Origin: CAWBXL01 sp963837365
GTDB lineage: Bacteria > Acidobacteriota > Terriglobia > Terriglobales > Acidobacteriaceae
Length of the DNA stretch: 64,000 nt
Direction: 5' to 3'
NCBI GenBank assembly: GCA_963837365.1
Contig: CAWIMW010000003.1
Span: 806,001-870,000 of the forward strand
Part shown: piece after piece, positions 24,777 to 33,111 of the stretch
How positions within the stretch are numbered: the stretch's first letter is position 1
How the letters are laid out: each line of letters opens with the position of its first letter
Program-made: the position numbers and the translations under genes
The notes under the pieces: model-generated
Seen by the model: only the letters and a program-made list of their open reading frames with translations
The model's database searches: none
Told to the model about the DNA's origin: nothing

Positions 24777-25976
24777 TTACTGAATCTCTTTCATTCTTTC
24801 TGCTGGGACTTTGGGGAACGGCGGGAATTCCTGGGATACTCCCTTGAACATGGCTACGGTTTTTTCTGCGCGGTTGGTTCCGTCGTGGACTGCGATCCGG
24901 TGCGGCTTGTCGGGTTCGTAGCCGTCCCATAGGGAGACACCCGCATAGGCTCCGTCTTTGCGCAGGATGTAGTAGGTCATGTCCATGAAGCGCAGCTTGT
25001 TCTTGTCCCCGTTGTGATTGCGGACGATGCGCTTTAAGACATCCTGTCCTGCTTCCATTGGGGACATCCCCCGCCGCATGTTTTCTACAATGCTATGGGC
25101 GCCGGCTACCTTGATGTTCTCTTCCCCGCTGCCGGTTGCGCCTGCTGAACCTACGTCCTGGTCGGTGTAGCAGCCTGCGCCGATAATGGGAGAATCGCCG
25201 ACGCGTCCGGGAAGTTTGTAAGCCAGGCCGCTGGTGGTGGTGACTCCGGACATCTCTCCTTTTTCATTGAGTACAGAGCAGTGGATTGTGCCGGTGGGTG
25301 GGAACAGGACTTTGTGGATGGCAGAGCGGCGGCGCTCTGGTTCTATGCCCAGGGCTGAAGCGCGCTCTTCCAGCTTCGCGTATCTTTCTTGCCAGAGTTC
25401 GCTCTGCGAGATGTTTTCCGGGGCCTTCCAGTTTGGATCGGAGAGTCCCGGGCCCCACCAGTCATCGCTTGAGTGATATTCCTTCCACAACAGCCAGATC
25501 TTGCGGGAATGGTCAGTCAGCAAATTCTCGCGTGGGAAACCCGTGGCGACTGCGAAACGTTCTGCGCCATCGGCGACCAGCATCACATGCCCTGTATGCT
25601 CCATGACTGCTTTGGAAACCTGGGCGGCATTTTTGATGTTATGCAGTCCACCTACTGATCCGGCGCGGCGCGTGGGGCCGTGCATGCAGCACGCGTCTAG
25701 TTCGACTACTCCGTCCTCGTTGGGGATGCCTCCCAAACCTACGCTGTCGTCGTTGGGGTCGTCCTCGGGACCTTTTACGACTTTGATGGCGGCGTCGAGG
25801 GTGTCTCCGCCATTTTTTAGAAAGACATAGGCATCGTTGAGATAGTTGACGCCGTTGCCTGAGCAAATGATGATGGCGCGCTTGCTGGCGGGTTGAGATT
25901 TGTCCTGGCCCTCAACCCCTAGAGCCAGAGAGCCTACTACTGTGGTGGTTAGGAAATCACGACGGGAGACGGACAT
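24777..25976 (-). CDS. Tat-exported N4-glycosylasparaginase/asparaginase-like Ntn hydrolase
   Basis: The 399-residue protein begins with a twin-arginine signal (SRRDFLTTTVVGSLALGVEG). The body matches glycosylasparaginase/isoaspartyl peptidase: SVGLGGIPNEDGVVELDACCM, GSVGGLHNIKNAAQVSKAVME, and PPTGTIHCSVLNEKGEMSGVTTTSG. The Thr of GTIHC is the expected autoprocessing nucleophile. PGRVGDSPIIGAGCYTDQDVGSAGATG binds substrate. It would cleave asparagine amide bonds in the periplasm. About 80 residues between the two halves (SDDWWGPGL onward) are typical of the larger glycosylasparaginase form. It is a single gene and the downstream end faces phosphofructokinase. Confidence 0.88.
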   Translation of the reverse strand: MSVSRRDFLTTTVVGSLALGVEGQDKSQPASKRAIIICSGNGVNYLNDAYVFLKNGGDTLDAAIKVVKGPEDDPNDDSVGLGGIPNEDGVVELDACCMHGPTRRAGSVGGLHNIKNAAQVSKAVMEHTGHVMLVADGAERFAVATGFPRENLLTDHSRKIWLLWKEYHSSDDWWGPGLSDPNWKAPENISQSELWQERYAKLEERASALGIEPERRRSAIHKVLFPPTGTIHCSVLNEKGEMSGVTTTSGLAYKLPGRVGDSPIIGAGCYTDQDVGSAGATGSGEENIKVAGAHSIVENMRRGMSPMEAGQDVLKRIVRNHNGDKNKLRFMDMTYYILRKDGAYAGVSLWDGYEPDKPHRIAVHDGTNRAEKTVAMFKGVSQEFPPFPKVPAERMKEIQ

Positions 25977-26074
25977 TAGCGCTCCTGACTGAGGATGCCC
26001 CGGAGATGAGAAACGTTACAGAATATCAGTTGTGGGAGGGGCTTCCAAAAGTGTTAAGGCAAAGCAAAATCTTG

Positions 26075-26118
26075 AACCGCAAAGGTCGCAGAGAAATGCC
26101 GCTGAGGACGCAAAGGAA
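26075..26118. repeat. Short CGCAAAGG direct repeat
   Basis: The 173-base gap between the asparaginase and eRF1-like genes contains ACCGCAAAGGTCGCAGAG followed by GAGGACGCAAAGGA, two degenerate copies of a GCAAAGG(A/T)CGCAGAG-type unit. Nothing else is seen in this gap. Confidence 0.4.
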
Positions 26119-26149
26119 TCTTATGAAGAGATTGGATTGAGGAACGCTA

Positions 26150-27340
26150 TCACGCGGCTGGCATAGGCGGATTGCGTTCGGCGCGGAAACGCAATAACGC
26201 TCCTATGTTCCCGGCATTATCCAGGTCCTGGCTGTCTTTGATCAGGAACAGTTGAATGTCGCGGCGGATGGCCATGGGGATGATGGCGTCACAGACATCT
26301 TCCAATTCGAGAGTTGCGTGTCCACAGGCCTGGCAAAAGCGGACCATGTGAGCATCTACATATCCACAGCTGCTGCACTCCACGGCCCGGGCGCGATAGC
26401 TTTCGGACATAATCAGGGTTTGAACTTCACCCATTTGCAATGCGCGTAGCACGCGCCGCAAGCCGGTCACTCCTCTACGATGTCCGCGCGCATTGCTTAT
26501 GACTTCCTTCACCAGTGCCTTAAGCTGCTGGTGCTGGGTCTCCTTCAGCACAAGGGACACACTATTGTGGATCTGTTCCAGGCTGGCGCTGGTGACATCA
26601 ATAACAAAGTGCCCGAGGACCCGCTGCCTTACGTAGGAGTGTAGTTGCGGCTCGAAGTCCAGCCAATTTTTTTCCTGGCACCCTACGATCAGTTTCTCCC
26701 AGGTGCCTTTTTCTGTTCGGTCCTTTAGAACGGAAGCCACGTCGCGGAAATGGTGCAGTACATCGTCGGCCACTCGACGTTCGGTGTGACCGGCGTCGTA
26801 CCCGGCATAGCCATCACTCCTGCCGCGGCGGGTCAGAGGATGAAACAGGTCCACTTGTTCTTTCAATTCATCTTCCTTCTTTTGTTCGTCCGGGCGGAAG
26901 TCAAACAGGCGTGCCTTTTGGCGGTCCACCAAAACTACACCCAGATGTGGCCTGGCGCTCAGGATCGCTGCCATAGGCTTGAGGTGGAAGCGGCGATTTA
27001 GAAACAATTGTGTGCCCGGCAGGTCCGGAGGCAAATCGAATTCGCGCCAGAATTTTTCGCGGCCGCAGGCAAAAATCGCCTTGGCCCTGGCCTGATTGCC
27101 ATGCATTTGTTCAGCTAAGGCCATGATCCGGTGTAGATCGGTGCGTGCGCATTGATCGTTGCCATTAGAGGCAAGCTGGCGAAGGGCGTTCCGTACCAGG
27201 TCTTTGGCAAGGATCGTTTCCTCACGATGGGATTTATCGTGAGGCGTGGAAGGTTGAAAATAAAAACTGATGGCGCAGTGCTCGTTATCGTTGAAGCGAA
27301 ACTGGCTCAACTCACGCAGATGTTCGCGAGTAATCATCAT
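26150..27340 (-). CDS. Bacterial eRF1-like (baeRF) protein with C-terminal zinc ribbon
   Basis: The 396-residue protein has the layout of bacterial relatives of archaeo-eukaryotic release factor 1. An N-terminal alpha/beta region is followed by a central domain (GVVLVDRQKARLFDFRPDEQKKE, EKLIVGCQEKNWLDFEPQLHSY, LGHFVIDVTSASLEQIHNSV). An eL30-like C-terminal domain follows (QTLIMSESYRARAVECSSCG) carrying a zinc ribbon CSSCG-x-CQACG (about residues 322-341). This family is thought to act on ribosomes; the function of bacterial members is largely untested. The gene lies 18 bases after the HPF-sigma fusion on the same strand, so they form an operon, which strengthens a ribosome-related role. Family assignment is by recognised pattern, not by search. 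Confidence 0.75.
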   Translation of the reverse strand: MMITREHLRELSQFRFNDNEHCAISFYFQPSTPHDKSHREETILAKDLVRNALRQLASNGNDQCARTDLHRIMALAEQMHGNQARAKAIFACGREKFWREFDLPPDLPGTQLFLNRRFHLKPMAAILSARPHLGVVLVDRQKARLFDFRPDEQKKEDELKEQVDLFHPLTRRGRSDGYAGYDAGHTERRVADDVLHHFRDVASVLKDRTEKGTWEKLIVGCQEKNWLDFEPQLHSYVRQRVLGHFVIDVTSASLEQIHNSVSLVLKETQHQQLKALVKEVISNARGHRRGVTGLRRVLRALQMGEVQTLIMSESYRARAVECSSCGYVDAHMVRFCQACGHATLELEDVCDAIIPMAIRRDIQLFLIKDSQDLDNAGNIGALLRFRAERNPPMPAA

Positions 27341-27358
27341 GCCGTCCTTTCCGTGTTG

Positions 27359-28405
27359 TTAATCCGCAGCACTTATATGAAGCGGTTTCTCCCGGAAACG
27401 GTTGGCTAGGGGAGGAGAACGGCGCAGGCGTTCGCGAACGCTGTGGATGGACGCAAGGACCTCGTCCGTTTTGCGATCGGTGATGGCGGCCACTTCCTCG
27501 ATCATGAATCCCTCAATCGCGTGCAGAATAAAAGCTTCGCGGTCGTGGCGGCTGGCGCCGGCCACGGCGTATTGCACCAGCGTCATCATTTCGTCGGAGT
27601 AGACAACCTCCTCCGGGGTTGCGGTACGGCGGTCGGGGATCATGGTTTCTTCGGTAAATGACTCATCCGGCTGATGGAATTGGAGCTGAGGCTCATCGCT
27701 GGCACGCTCATTCTTGCGCGGCACCAGTTGCTCAAGATGAACCGCAGTTCCTTCTTCGCGGCTGGCTGAGGCGATGTCGCGAGTTACGCCCAAAGCGATG
27801 CGGAACAGCCACGGCTCCAAGGCGAGACGCTCTGGTTTTTCACCGTCATCGCCTAGCGCACGGGCTATGGTTTCATCAATGACTTCCTGTTTTGACAACG
27901 AATTGCGGGCGATTTGCTCAGCCGCCTCGAGGAAATAGATTTCGCGATCTACAAAGAGTTCGAGGCGGCCTAGATTTACGTTCACATAAGAGCGAATATC
28001 TTCCGGCAAAATCATCGGCGGCTGGACCGCAGCCAATGTGGTTTCAAACGGGACCTGCGATTCATGACGGTTGGCGGCGGGGCGGCGGCGTCCACGCCAC
28101 TTGTGAGAGTTGCGCAACTGCTCCTTGTGCTTGTCTACTTGATGCAACAAGTCCTCGGCCGCAGCTTTGATGGCAGCGACGGCAGTATCGGCGGATTTCT
28201 GCACCGCCAACTGCCCGGATGGTAAACGCAGGTTCAGAGAGACGGTTGGGATCTTGCGTGCAGAGTTCTCCTCGACACTTCCCTTCAGCCGCACCAACTC
28301 TGGCCGGAAAACTTGCAGGCGCTTAGTTAACTTTTCAATGAGGTGGTTAATTTCTTTTTCCAAGTCGGGGGTCTTGTGGACCCTGTAACTCATGTGGACG
28401 TTCAT
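27359..28405 (-). CDS. HPF/RaiA ribosome-hibernation domain fused to a sigma-70-like module
   Basis: From ATG 28405 the protein has about 348 residues. Residues 1-105 look like HPF/RaiA: an N-terminal strand, a helix (LEKEINHLIEKLTKRL), strands (VSLNLRLPSGQLAVQ), then AAIKAAAEDLLHQVDKHKEQL, the usual HPF ending. A basic linker (KWRGRRRPAANRH) follows. Residues about 140-345 resemble an ECF sigma factor: YFLEAAEQIARNSLSKQEVIDETIARAL and LEPWLFRIALGVTRDIA as region 2, then a charged linker and MMTLVQYAVAGASRHDREAFILHAIEG with a helix-turn-helix (IEEVAAITDRKTDEVLASIHSVRERLRR) as region 4. The frame is open 48 codons further upstream, but that part is hydrophobic and unlike HPF. It is followed by the eRF1-like gene. 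Whether the sigma part binds RNA polymerase is unknown. Confidence 0.75.
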   Translation of the reverse strand: MNVHMSYRVHKTPDLEKEINHLIEKLTKRLQVFRPELVRLKGSVEENSARKIPTVSLNLRLPSGQLAVQKSADTAVAAIKAAAEDLLHQVDKHKEQLRNSHKWRGRRRPAANRHESQVPFETTLAAVQPPMILPEDIRSYVNVNLGRLELFVDREIYFLEAAEQIARNSLSKQEVIDETIARALGDDGEKPERLALEPWLFRIALGVTRDIASASREEGTAVHLEQLVPRKNERASDEPQLQFHQPDESFTEETMIPDRRTATPEEVVYSDEMMTLVQYAVAGASRHDREAFILHAIEGFMIEEVAAITDRKTDEVLASIHSVRERLRRSPPLANRFREKPLHISAAD

Positions 28406-28642
28406 GAAGGCCTCGAGAGCGGGGAGCGGATCCCCTGAAGCTGTTTCGTCCTTACAATTTGATTCTACACCTGTGAGAAAAAAGGCAAGCGGGAATCGGT
28501 AGAAATAAAAGCAATAGAATCCATTCACAAACCTGGGAAAGGGCCGCATGCGGCAAACGCGAGATTATATAGTGGAGTTGCAGAAGAAGTTGTACGTAAT
28601 AACAGTCCGGTGCAGTATCAAAATTTGAACACGGAGGAAGCC

Positions 28643-30436
28643 TTGTCGTTACTGATCGAGGATTATGCGCTGATCGGAGATTGCCACACCGCGGCACTGG
28701 TCTCAAGAACGGGAGCCATTGACTGGTTATGCTTTCCCCATTTCGATTCCCCCGCATGTTTTGCCGCGCTGCTGGGCACACCGGAGCACGGCCACTGGAC
28801 CATTTGCCCGGCAGAGCCGATCAAGAGCGTCAAACGCAGATACCGCCCGGACAGCCTGGTACTGGAAACGGAATTCGAAACTGAAAGTGGCTCCGTCGTG
28901 CTGGTGGACTGCATGACGCCGCGCGACACCCGGCCTGATCTGCTTCGATTGGTGGTGGGAAAGCGGGGCCGGGTTCCGATGAAGATGGAGTTGGTCATCC
29001 GCTTCGACTATGGGTCCGTGGTGCCTTGGGTGAGGCGGACAAAAAGAGGTATTTCCGCCATCGCCGGGCCGGACATGGTCAGCCTCCGCACGGATGTTCC
29101 CCTTCGGGGCAAGGACTTAACGACCATTGCCGAGTTTACGGTGGGCAAGGGAGAGCGCGTCCCGTTCGATCTTACCTGGTACCCGTCGCATCAACACGAA
29201 CCCAAGGAACTCCACGTCGAGAAAGAAATCAAAGCCACAGATCGATGGTGGCAAAGCTGGGCCAAGCGCTGTACCTACAAAGGACAGTGGCGGGATGCGG
29301 TGGTCCGCTCACTCATTACCTTGAAGGCACTGACCTTCATGCCCACCGGAGGGATCGCGGCCGCGCCCACCACTTCCCTGCCGGAATGGCTGGGAGGAGT
29401 GCGCAACTGGGACTACAGATTTTGCTGGGTCCGGGACGCGACCTTGACACTCCATGCACTGATGAGCGCGGGGTATGTCAAGGAAGCGGGAGCGTGGCGG
29501 GAGTGGCTATTGCGCGCGGTCGCAGGCAACCCGTCGGAGCTAAACATCCTGTATGGGCTACGCGGGGAACGGCGGCTGACGGAACTGGAGCTGCCATGGT
29601 TGCCGGGCTACGAAAATTCTGCGCCGGTGCGCACCGGAAACGCCGCCTACAAACAATTTCAATTGGACATTTTTGGCGAGGTCGTGGATACACTCTACCA
29701 GTGCCATCGTGCCAAACTGAAATCGCTGGAGAATGCCGCCACTGGGGTCCTTAAAGCGCTGTTGGAGTTTCTAGAAGGAGCATGGAACAAACCGGATGAA
29801 GGGATATGGGAAGTGCGCGGCGGACGGCGGCATTTTACCCACTCAAAAATAATGGCGTGGGTAGCGATGGACCGCGCGGTGAAAGCGGTGGAACGTGGCT
29901 GGCTGAACGACCACGCGGGTCGCTGGAGCGCCTTGCGGGATGAAATCCGCAAGGAAGTTTGCCGGGAAGGATTCGACGCCGGGCTTAATTCGTTTGTGGG
30001 GTTTTATGGCGCGAAGCGCCCCGACGCCAGCCTGCTGATGATTCCGATGGTTGGATTTTTGCCCGCGCGTGACCCGCGAATGGTGGGTACGGTTGCCGCC
30101 ATTGAAAAGCACCTAATGTCGGAAGATGGTTTTGTGGCCCGATACGTTCCGGACCCGGAAGTGGACGGCTTGCCACACGGCGAAGGCAAGTTTCTCGCCT
30201 GCACGTTTTGGCTGGCCGATAACTACGTGATGCAGGGCCGGCGCAAAGATGCGGTACGGACCTTCAAGCGGCTGCTGGACATTCGCAATGATGTCGGGCT
30301 CTTGTCGGAAGAATACGATCCAGAAGCGAAGCGGCTGTTGGGAAATTTTCCCCAGGGATTCTCACATATTGGATTGGTGAATACGGCATTTCTGCTGGAA
30401 GCGGGCGCGACGGCGGCGGAGAAGAGGTCGGAGTGA
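28643..30436 (+). CDS. Glycoside hydrolase family 15 enzyme (glucoamylase/trehalase type)
   Basis: This is a cytoplasmic protein of about 597 residues. The N-terminus YALIGDCHTAALVSRTGAIDWLCFPHFDSP is the classical opening of bacterial GH15 proteins. The catalytic (alpha/alpha)6 barrel follows with VRNWDYRFCWVRDATLTLHAL, DEGIWEVRGGRRHFTHSKIMAWVAMDRA (candidate acid Glu) and GLLSEEYDPE (candidate base Glu), then NFPQGFSHIGLVNTA. Family members hydrolyse alpha-glucans or trehalose; specificity is not visible. I start at TTG 28643 because GGAGG stands five bases upstream. A GTG at 28610 without such a site is the longer option. It diverges from the HPF-sigma gene. Confidence 0.9.
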   Translation: MSLLIEDYALIGDCHTAALVSRTGAIDWLCFPHFDSPACFAALLGTPEHGHWTICPAEPIKSVKRRYRPDSLVLETEFETESGSVVLVDCMTPRDTRPDLLRLVVGKRGRVPMKMELVIRFDYGSVVPWVRRTKRGISAIAGPDMVSLRTDVPLRGKDLTTIAEFTVGKGERVPFDLTWYPSHQHEPKELHVEKEIKATDRWWQSWAKRCTYKGQWRDAVVRSLITLKALTFMPTGGIAAAPTTSLPEWLGGVRNWDYRFCWVRDATLTLHALMSAGYVKEAGAWREWLLRAVAGNPSELNILYGLRGERRLTELELPWLPGYENSAPVRTGNAAYKQFQLDIFGEVVDTLYQCHRAKLKSLENAATGVLKALLEFLEGAWNKPDEGIWEVRGGRRHFTHSKIMAWVAMDRAVKAVERGWLNDHAGRWSALRDEIRKEVCREGFDAGLNSFVGFYGAKRPDASLLMIPMVGFLPARDPRMVGTVAAIEKHLMSEDGFVARYVPDPEVDGLPHGEGKFLACTFWLADNYVMQGRRKDAVRTFKRLLDIRNDVGLLSEEYDPEAKRLLGNFPQGFSHIGLVNTAFLLEAGATAAEKRSE

Positions 30437-30461
30437 TTGTTGTAGTGGCTGGCGAGCGAGT

Positions 30462-30524
30462 TGCATAGATCCTTCACTTGCCGTCGTTCCGCTTCGCGTA
30501 ACGGCGGACTGCGTTCAGGATGAC
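30462..30524. repeat. 63-bp repeat, copy A
   Basis: The repeat starts TGCATAGATCCTTC and ends CAGGATGAC, with an internal CCG(T/C)CGTT...AACGGCGG hairpin. It is 63 bases long and differs from copy B (30914-30976) at two positions. It lies in the gap after the GH15 gene. Confidence 0.9.
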
Positions 30525-30572
30525 ATCGGGGTTGGAGTAATGGAACGGGCTCTCCCCCATACTAGCGACCTT

Positions 30573-30601
30573 GTCATCCTGAGGAACGAAGGATCTATGC
30601 A
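30573..30601. repeat. Inverted partial copy of the 63-bp repeat
   Basis: GTCATCCTGAGGAACGAAGG followed by ATCTATGCA is, in reverse complement, the two ends of the 63-bp repeat without its central hairpin. It abuts the 3' end of the GIY-YIG gene and stands in inverted orientation to copy B at the other side of that gene. Confidence 0.85.
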
Positions 30602-30918
30602 GTTTGCCGGGGCTTGTACTGGTCTTGCCATTCTGCGCTCAGGTCGCGCCAGGCGGGGTTCTGCGAGACGATCAGAGCGATCTTTCTCATGCGCAACCAG
30701 CCCTTGATTTCCTTTTCGCGAGCGATGGCTCGGCGGACATTTACGAAACGTTCGTAGTAGACCAGCCTGTCGAGTTTGTACTTCGAAGTGAATTCTGACT
30801 CTGTGCCCTGCTTGTGTTGCCAGGCGCGGCTGGTGAGGTTATTGGTGACTCCGGTGTACAGCGTTTTGGAGCGGTTGGTCATGATGTAGACGTAGTAGTA
30901 GCGTGGCTGGGAATGCAT
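30595..30918 (-). CDS. GIY-YIG endonuclease-like protein
   Basis: The 107-residue single-domain protein has the GIY-YIG pattern YYYVYIMTNRSKTLYTGVTNNL (the YVY and YTG positions), followed by the conserved Arg helix (TSRAWQHKQG), KYKLDRLVYYERF and AIAREKEIKGWLRMRKIALI. It belongs to the small YhbQ/UPF0213-like group, for which nuclease activity is proposed. Both ends of the gene run into repeats: the ATG lies within TGCATAG of copy B and the stop region meets the inverted partial copy. The gene and repeats therefore look like one unit. Confidence 0.88.
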   Translation of the reverse strand: MHSQPRYYYVYIMTNRSKTLYTGVTNNLTSRAWQHKQGTESEFTSKYKLDRLVYYERFVNVRRAIAREKEIKGWLRMRKIALIVSQNPAWRDLSAEWQDQYKPRQTA

Positions 30919-30976
30919 AGATCCTTCGCTTGCCGCCGTTCCGCTTCGCGTAACGGCGGACTGCGTTCAGGATGAC
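30914..30976. repeat. 63-bp repeat, copy B
   Basis: Second copy of the TGCATAGATCC...CAGGATGAC repeat, in the same orientation as copy A. It has a perfect 8-base stem CCGCCGTT/AACGGCGG at its centre. It overlaps the first codon of the GIY-YIG gene. Confidence 0.9.
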
Positions 30977-31020
30977 ATCATGGTTAGAGTTTGTATGTGA
31001 CGAATGAACAAATGCAATGG

Positions 31021-32151
31021 TTAGACTACCACTGTGACTGACGTTTCGGTGCGGGTTACCGGCCTATACAGCGTATCGCGTTCAATCGGTTCGCGCCCCG
31101 CTTCTTTGATCAGGCGAACCAATTCCTGACGCCGCATCCCTTGTGGAGTGGTGGCGCCGGCATCGTGGTAGATCTTCTCTTCGACTACCGTTCCGTCCAT
31201 ATCATCAGCGCCGAAACGCAGTGAAATTTGCGCGATCTTGGCGGTCATCATCTGCCAATAAGATTTGATGTGCGGGAAGTTGTCGAGAACCAGGCGGCTG
31301 ACGGCGATTTGTTTGATGTCCAGCATACCGGTAGTTTTGGGCAGATGTTGTAATGGCGTGTTGTCAGGATGGAAAGCCAGAGGAATGAAAGTCTGGAAGC
31401 CTCCGGTTTCGTCTTGCAAGGCGCGCAGTTTTAGGAGGTGGTCTACGCGGTCTTCGTCGTTTTCTACGTGACCATAGAGCATGGTGGCGTTCGACTTCAG
31501 GCCAATCTGATGGGCCAGCCTGGCGGTATCGAGCCACTGGCCGCCGTCAATCTTGTGGTCGCAGATGATGTGGCGCACGCGGTCGGCGAAGATTTCTGCG
31601 CCTCCGCCGGGCAGTGAATCCACTCCGGCGGCTTTCATTTTTTCCAGAGTCTGTTTGATGGTCAGCTTGGCGCGTCTGGCTATGTAGGCAACTTCCACCA
31701 TCGTAAAAGCTTTTAAATGAACCGTTGGGAAGCGTTCTTTCAAGCCAGAGATCAGGTCTAGAAAATACTCGAACGGCAAATCCGGATGCAGGCCTCCGAC
31801 GATATGAAACTCGGTTACGGCCTCGGAATAGCCTGACGCTGCGGTTTGGAAGGCTTCTTCCAGCGCCATGGTGTACGCGCCGGGAGTATCTTTCTTACGG
31901 CCGAAGGCGCATAGGCGGCAGGCAGCTACACAGACGTTGGTCGGGTTCAGATGGCGATTGACGTTGAAGTAGGTCTTGTCGCCATGCATGCGCTCGCGGA
32001 CGTAGTTGGCCATCCAGCCCACGGCCAGGATGTCGGCTGTGCGGTAGAGGGCGAGGGCGTCCTGCTCGTTGAGGCGATCCCCGCGATGAACTTTGTCGTA
32101 GATTGGCTGTAGCGCCTGATCGTCGGTCTGAAACGGATGAATAGCGGCCAT
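31021..32151 (-). CDS. mqnE: Aminofutalosine synthase MqnE
   Basis: This 376-residue radical SAM enzyme has the iron-sulfur motif CVAACRLC (Cx3Cx2C) at about residues 73-80, in the context NRHLNPTNVCVAACRLCAFGRK. TEFHIVGGLHPDLPFEYF, SLPGGGAEIF and SNATMLYGHVEN are typical MqnE/MqnC-family segments; AFGRKKDTPGAY fits MqnE. It joins SAM and 3-enolpyruvyl-benzoate to form aminofutalosine in the futalosine pathway to menaquinone. A UbiA-type prenyltransferase that may be MqnP lies at 36576. No other mqn genes are in the window. Length is normal. Confidence 0.92.
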   Translation of the reverse strand: MAAIHPFQTDDQALQPIYDKVHRGDRLNEQDALALYRTADILAVGWMANYVRERMHGDKTYFNVNRHLNPTNVCVAACRLCAFGRKKDTPGAYTMALEEAFQTAASGYSEAVTEFHIVGGLHPDLPFEYFLDLISGLKERFPTVHLKAFTMVEVAYIARRAKLTIKQTLEKMKAAGVDSLPGGGAEIFADRVRHIICDHKIDGGQWLDTARLAHQIGLKSNATMLYGHVENDEDRVDHLLKLRALQDETGGFQTFIPLAFHPDNTPLQHLPKTTGMLDIKQIAVSRLVLDNFPHIKSYWQMMTAKIAQISLRFGADDMDGTVVEEKIYHDAGATTPQGMRRQELVRLIKEAGREPIERDTLYRPVTRTETSVTVVV

Positions 32152-32254
32152 CCGCCTAGATGATACCGCAGGCGGGCATGCAAGTCAGTTGGTCGACCTT
32201 GTGAGCTAGTTACTTCAAAAGTTCTGGAAAGTTCGACTTCGCCGAAGCGAACAG

Positions 32255-32293
32255 CAGATTCTTCCTTGTCGCTGCGCTCCTCGCCGAAGTGAC
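32255..32293. repeat. CAGATTC...GAAGTGAC dispersed repeat
   Basis: CAGATTCTTCC-N-CTCCTCGCCGAAGTGAC is one member of the dispersed repeat family; it lies between the mqnE start and the hydrolase stop. Confidence 0.6.
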
Positions 32294-32297
32294 AATC

Positions 32298-33083
32298 TTA
32301 CTTCTGGAGTAATTCCATCCAGCGCTTCCACGCATCTTCTCGAGCTTGCTTGTTGCCTGGGCTGGAATCTGGGGCTTCTCCGGCACGCATGAAGCCATGA
32401 CCTGCATCTTTGTAGGTGACTGGCTCGTAGGTCTTGCTTGCGTCTTTCATGGTCTGGACCGTGTCAGGAATGGTGGCCCCAATGCGGGCGTCGTTTTCCG
32501 CGTAGAAGCCATAGACGGGGGCTTTAATGCGCGGTATGTCGGCTTTGTCGGGCGCGCTTCCATAGAAGACGAAAGCTGCGGAGAGGTCGGCACGGTTGGT
32601 GGCAAAGCGGAAGCTTTGACTTCCGCCCCAACAGAATCCGGCGACGTAGAGCTTGCCGTTGGCGGCAGGGAGCTTCAGGCCGTAATCGGCTACTGCGTTC
32701 AAGTCTGCGGTTACATCGTCTGCATTCAGGGCACGGATCGCTTCTATTTCCTTGCCGTCGGCAAAAGAATCGGTGCGGCCGCCGTTCGGGCCTTTGCCGG
32801 AGAGGAGATCGGGGGCTACCACGATATAGCCCGCTTCGGCGAGTTGGTCGGATAAATCCTGTACCCAATCGGTCAGGCCGAAAATTTCGTGAATGACCAG
32901 GACCACCGGGCGTTTGTCCTTCGACTCGGGATAAACCACGAAGGTTTCGATGGTGCGGCCATCGTGCTTCACTCCGACCCATTCACGATGGCGAGGAGAC
33001 TTTTCTATTCGTTGACGCGCCCAAGTTTGGGCAAAGAGAGTAGGTGCGAGCAAGAGTATAAGCAAGGCTGCGAAACGTTTCAT
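32298..33083 (-). CDS. Secreted dienelactone hydrolase family protein
   Basis: The protein is about 261 residues with a signal peptide (MKRFAALLILLLAPTLFAQ). The fold is the alpha/beta hydrolase of the dienelactone hydrolase family: VVLVIHEIFGLTDWVQDLSDQLA, YIVVAPDLLSG, the nucleophile elbow GFCWGGSQ with Cys, FYAENDARIG (Asp) and KDAGHGFM (His), giving a Cys-Asp-His triad. The substrate is unknown. I start at ATG 33083 with AGGACA upstream. The open frame extends 57 codons further but overlaps the MFS gene and lacks a signal there. It follows the MFS and esterase genes on the same strand and may share their transcript. Confidence 0.85.
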   Translation of the reverse strand: MKRFAALLILLLAPTLFAQTWARQRIEKSPRHREWVGVKHDGRTIETFVVYPESKDKRPVVLVIHEIFGLTDWVQDLSDQLAEAGYIVVAPDLLSGKGPNGGRTDSFADGKEIEAIRALNADDVTADLNAVADYGLKLPAANGKLYVAGFCWGGSQSFRFATNRADLSAAFVFYGSAPDKADIPRIKAPVYGFYAENDARIGATIPDTVQTMKDASKTYEPVTYKDAGHGFMRAGEAPDSSPGNKQAREDAWKRWMELLQK

Positions 33084-33111
33084 AGAGTTTGTCCTGTGAA
33101 TGCGAAGTATT

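Noticed and set aside
28406..28549. N-terminal extension of the HPF-sigma fusion
   Set aside because: The 48 extra residues are hydrophobic/aromatic and unlike the start of HPF; there is no ribosome binding site there.
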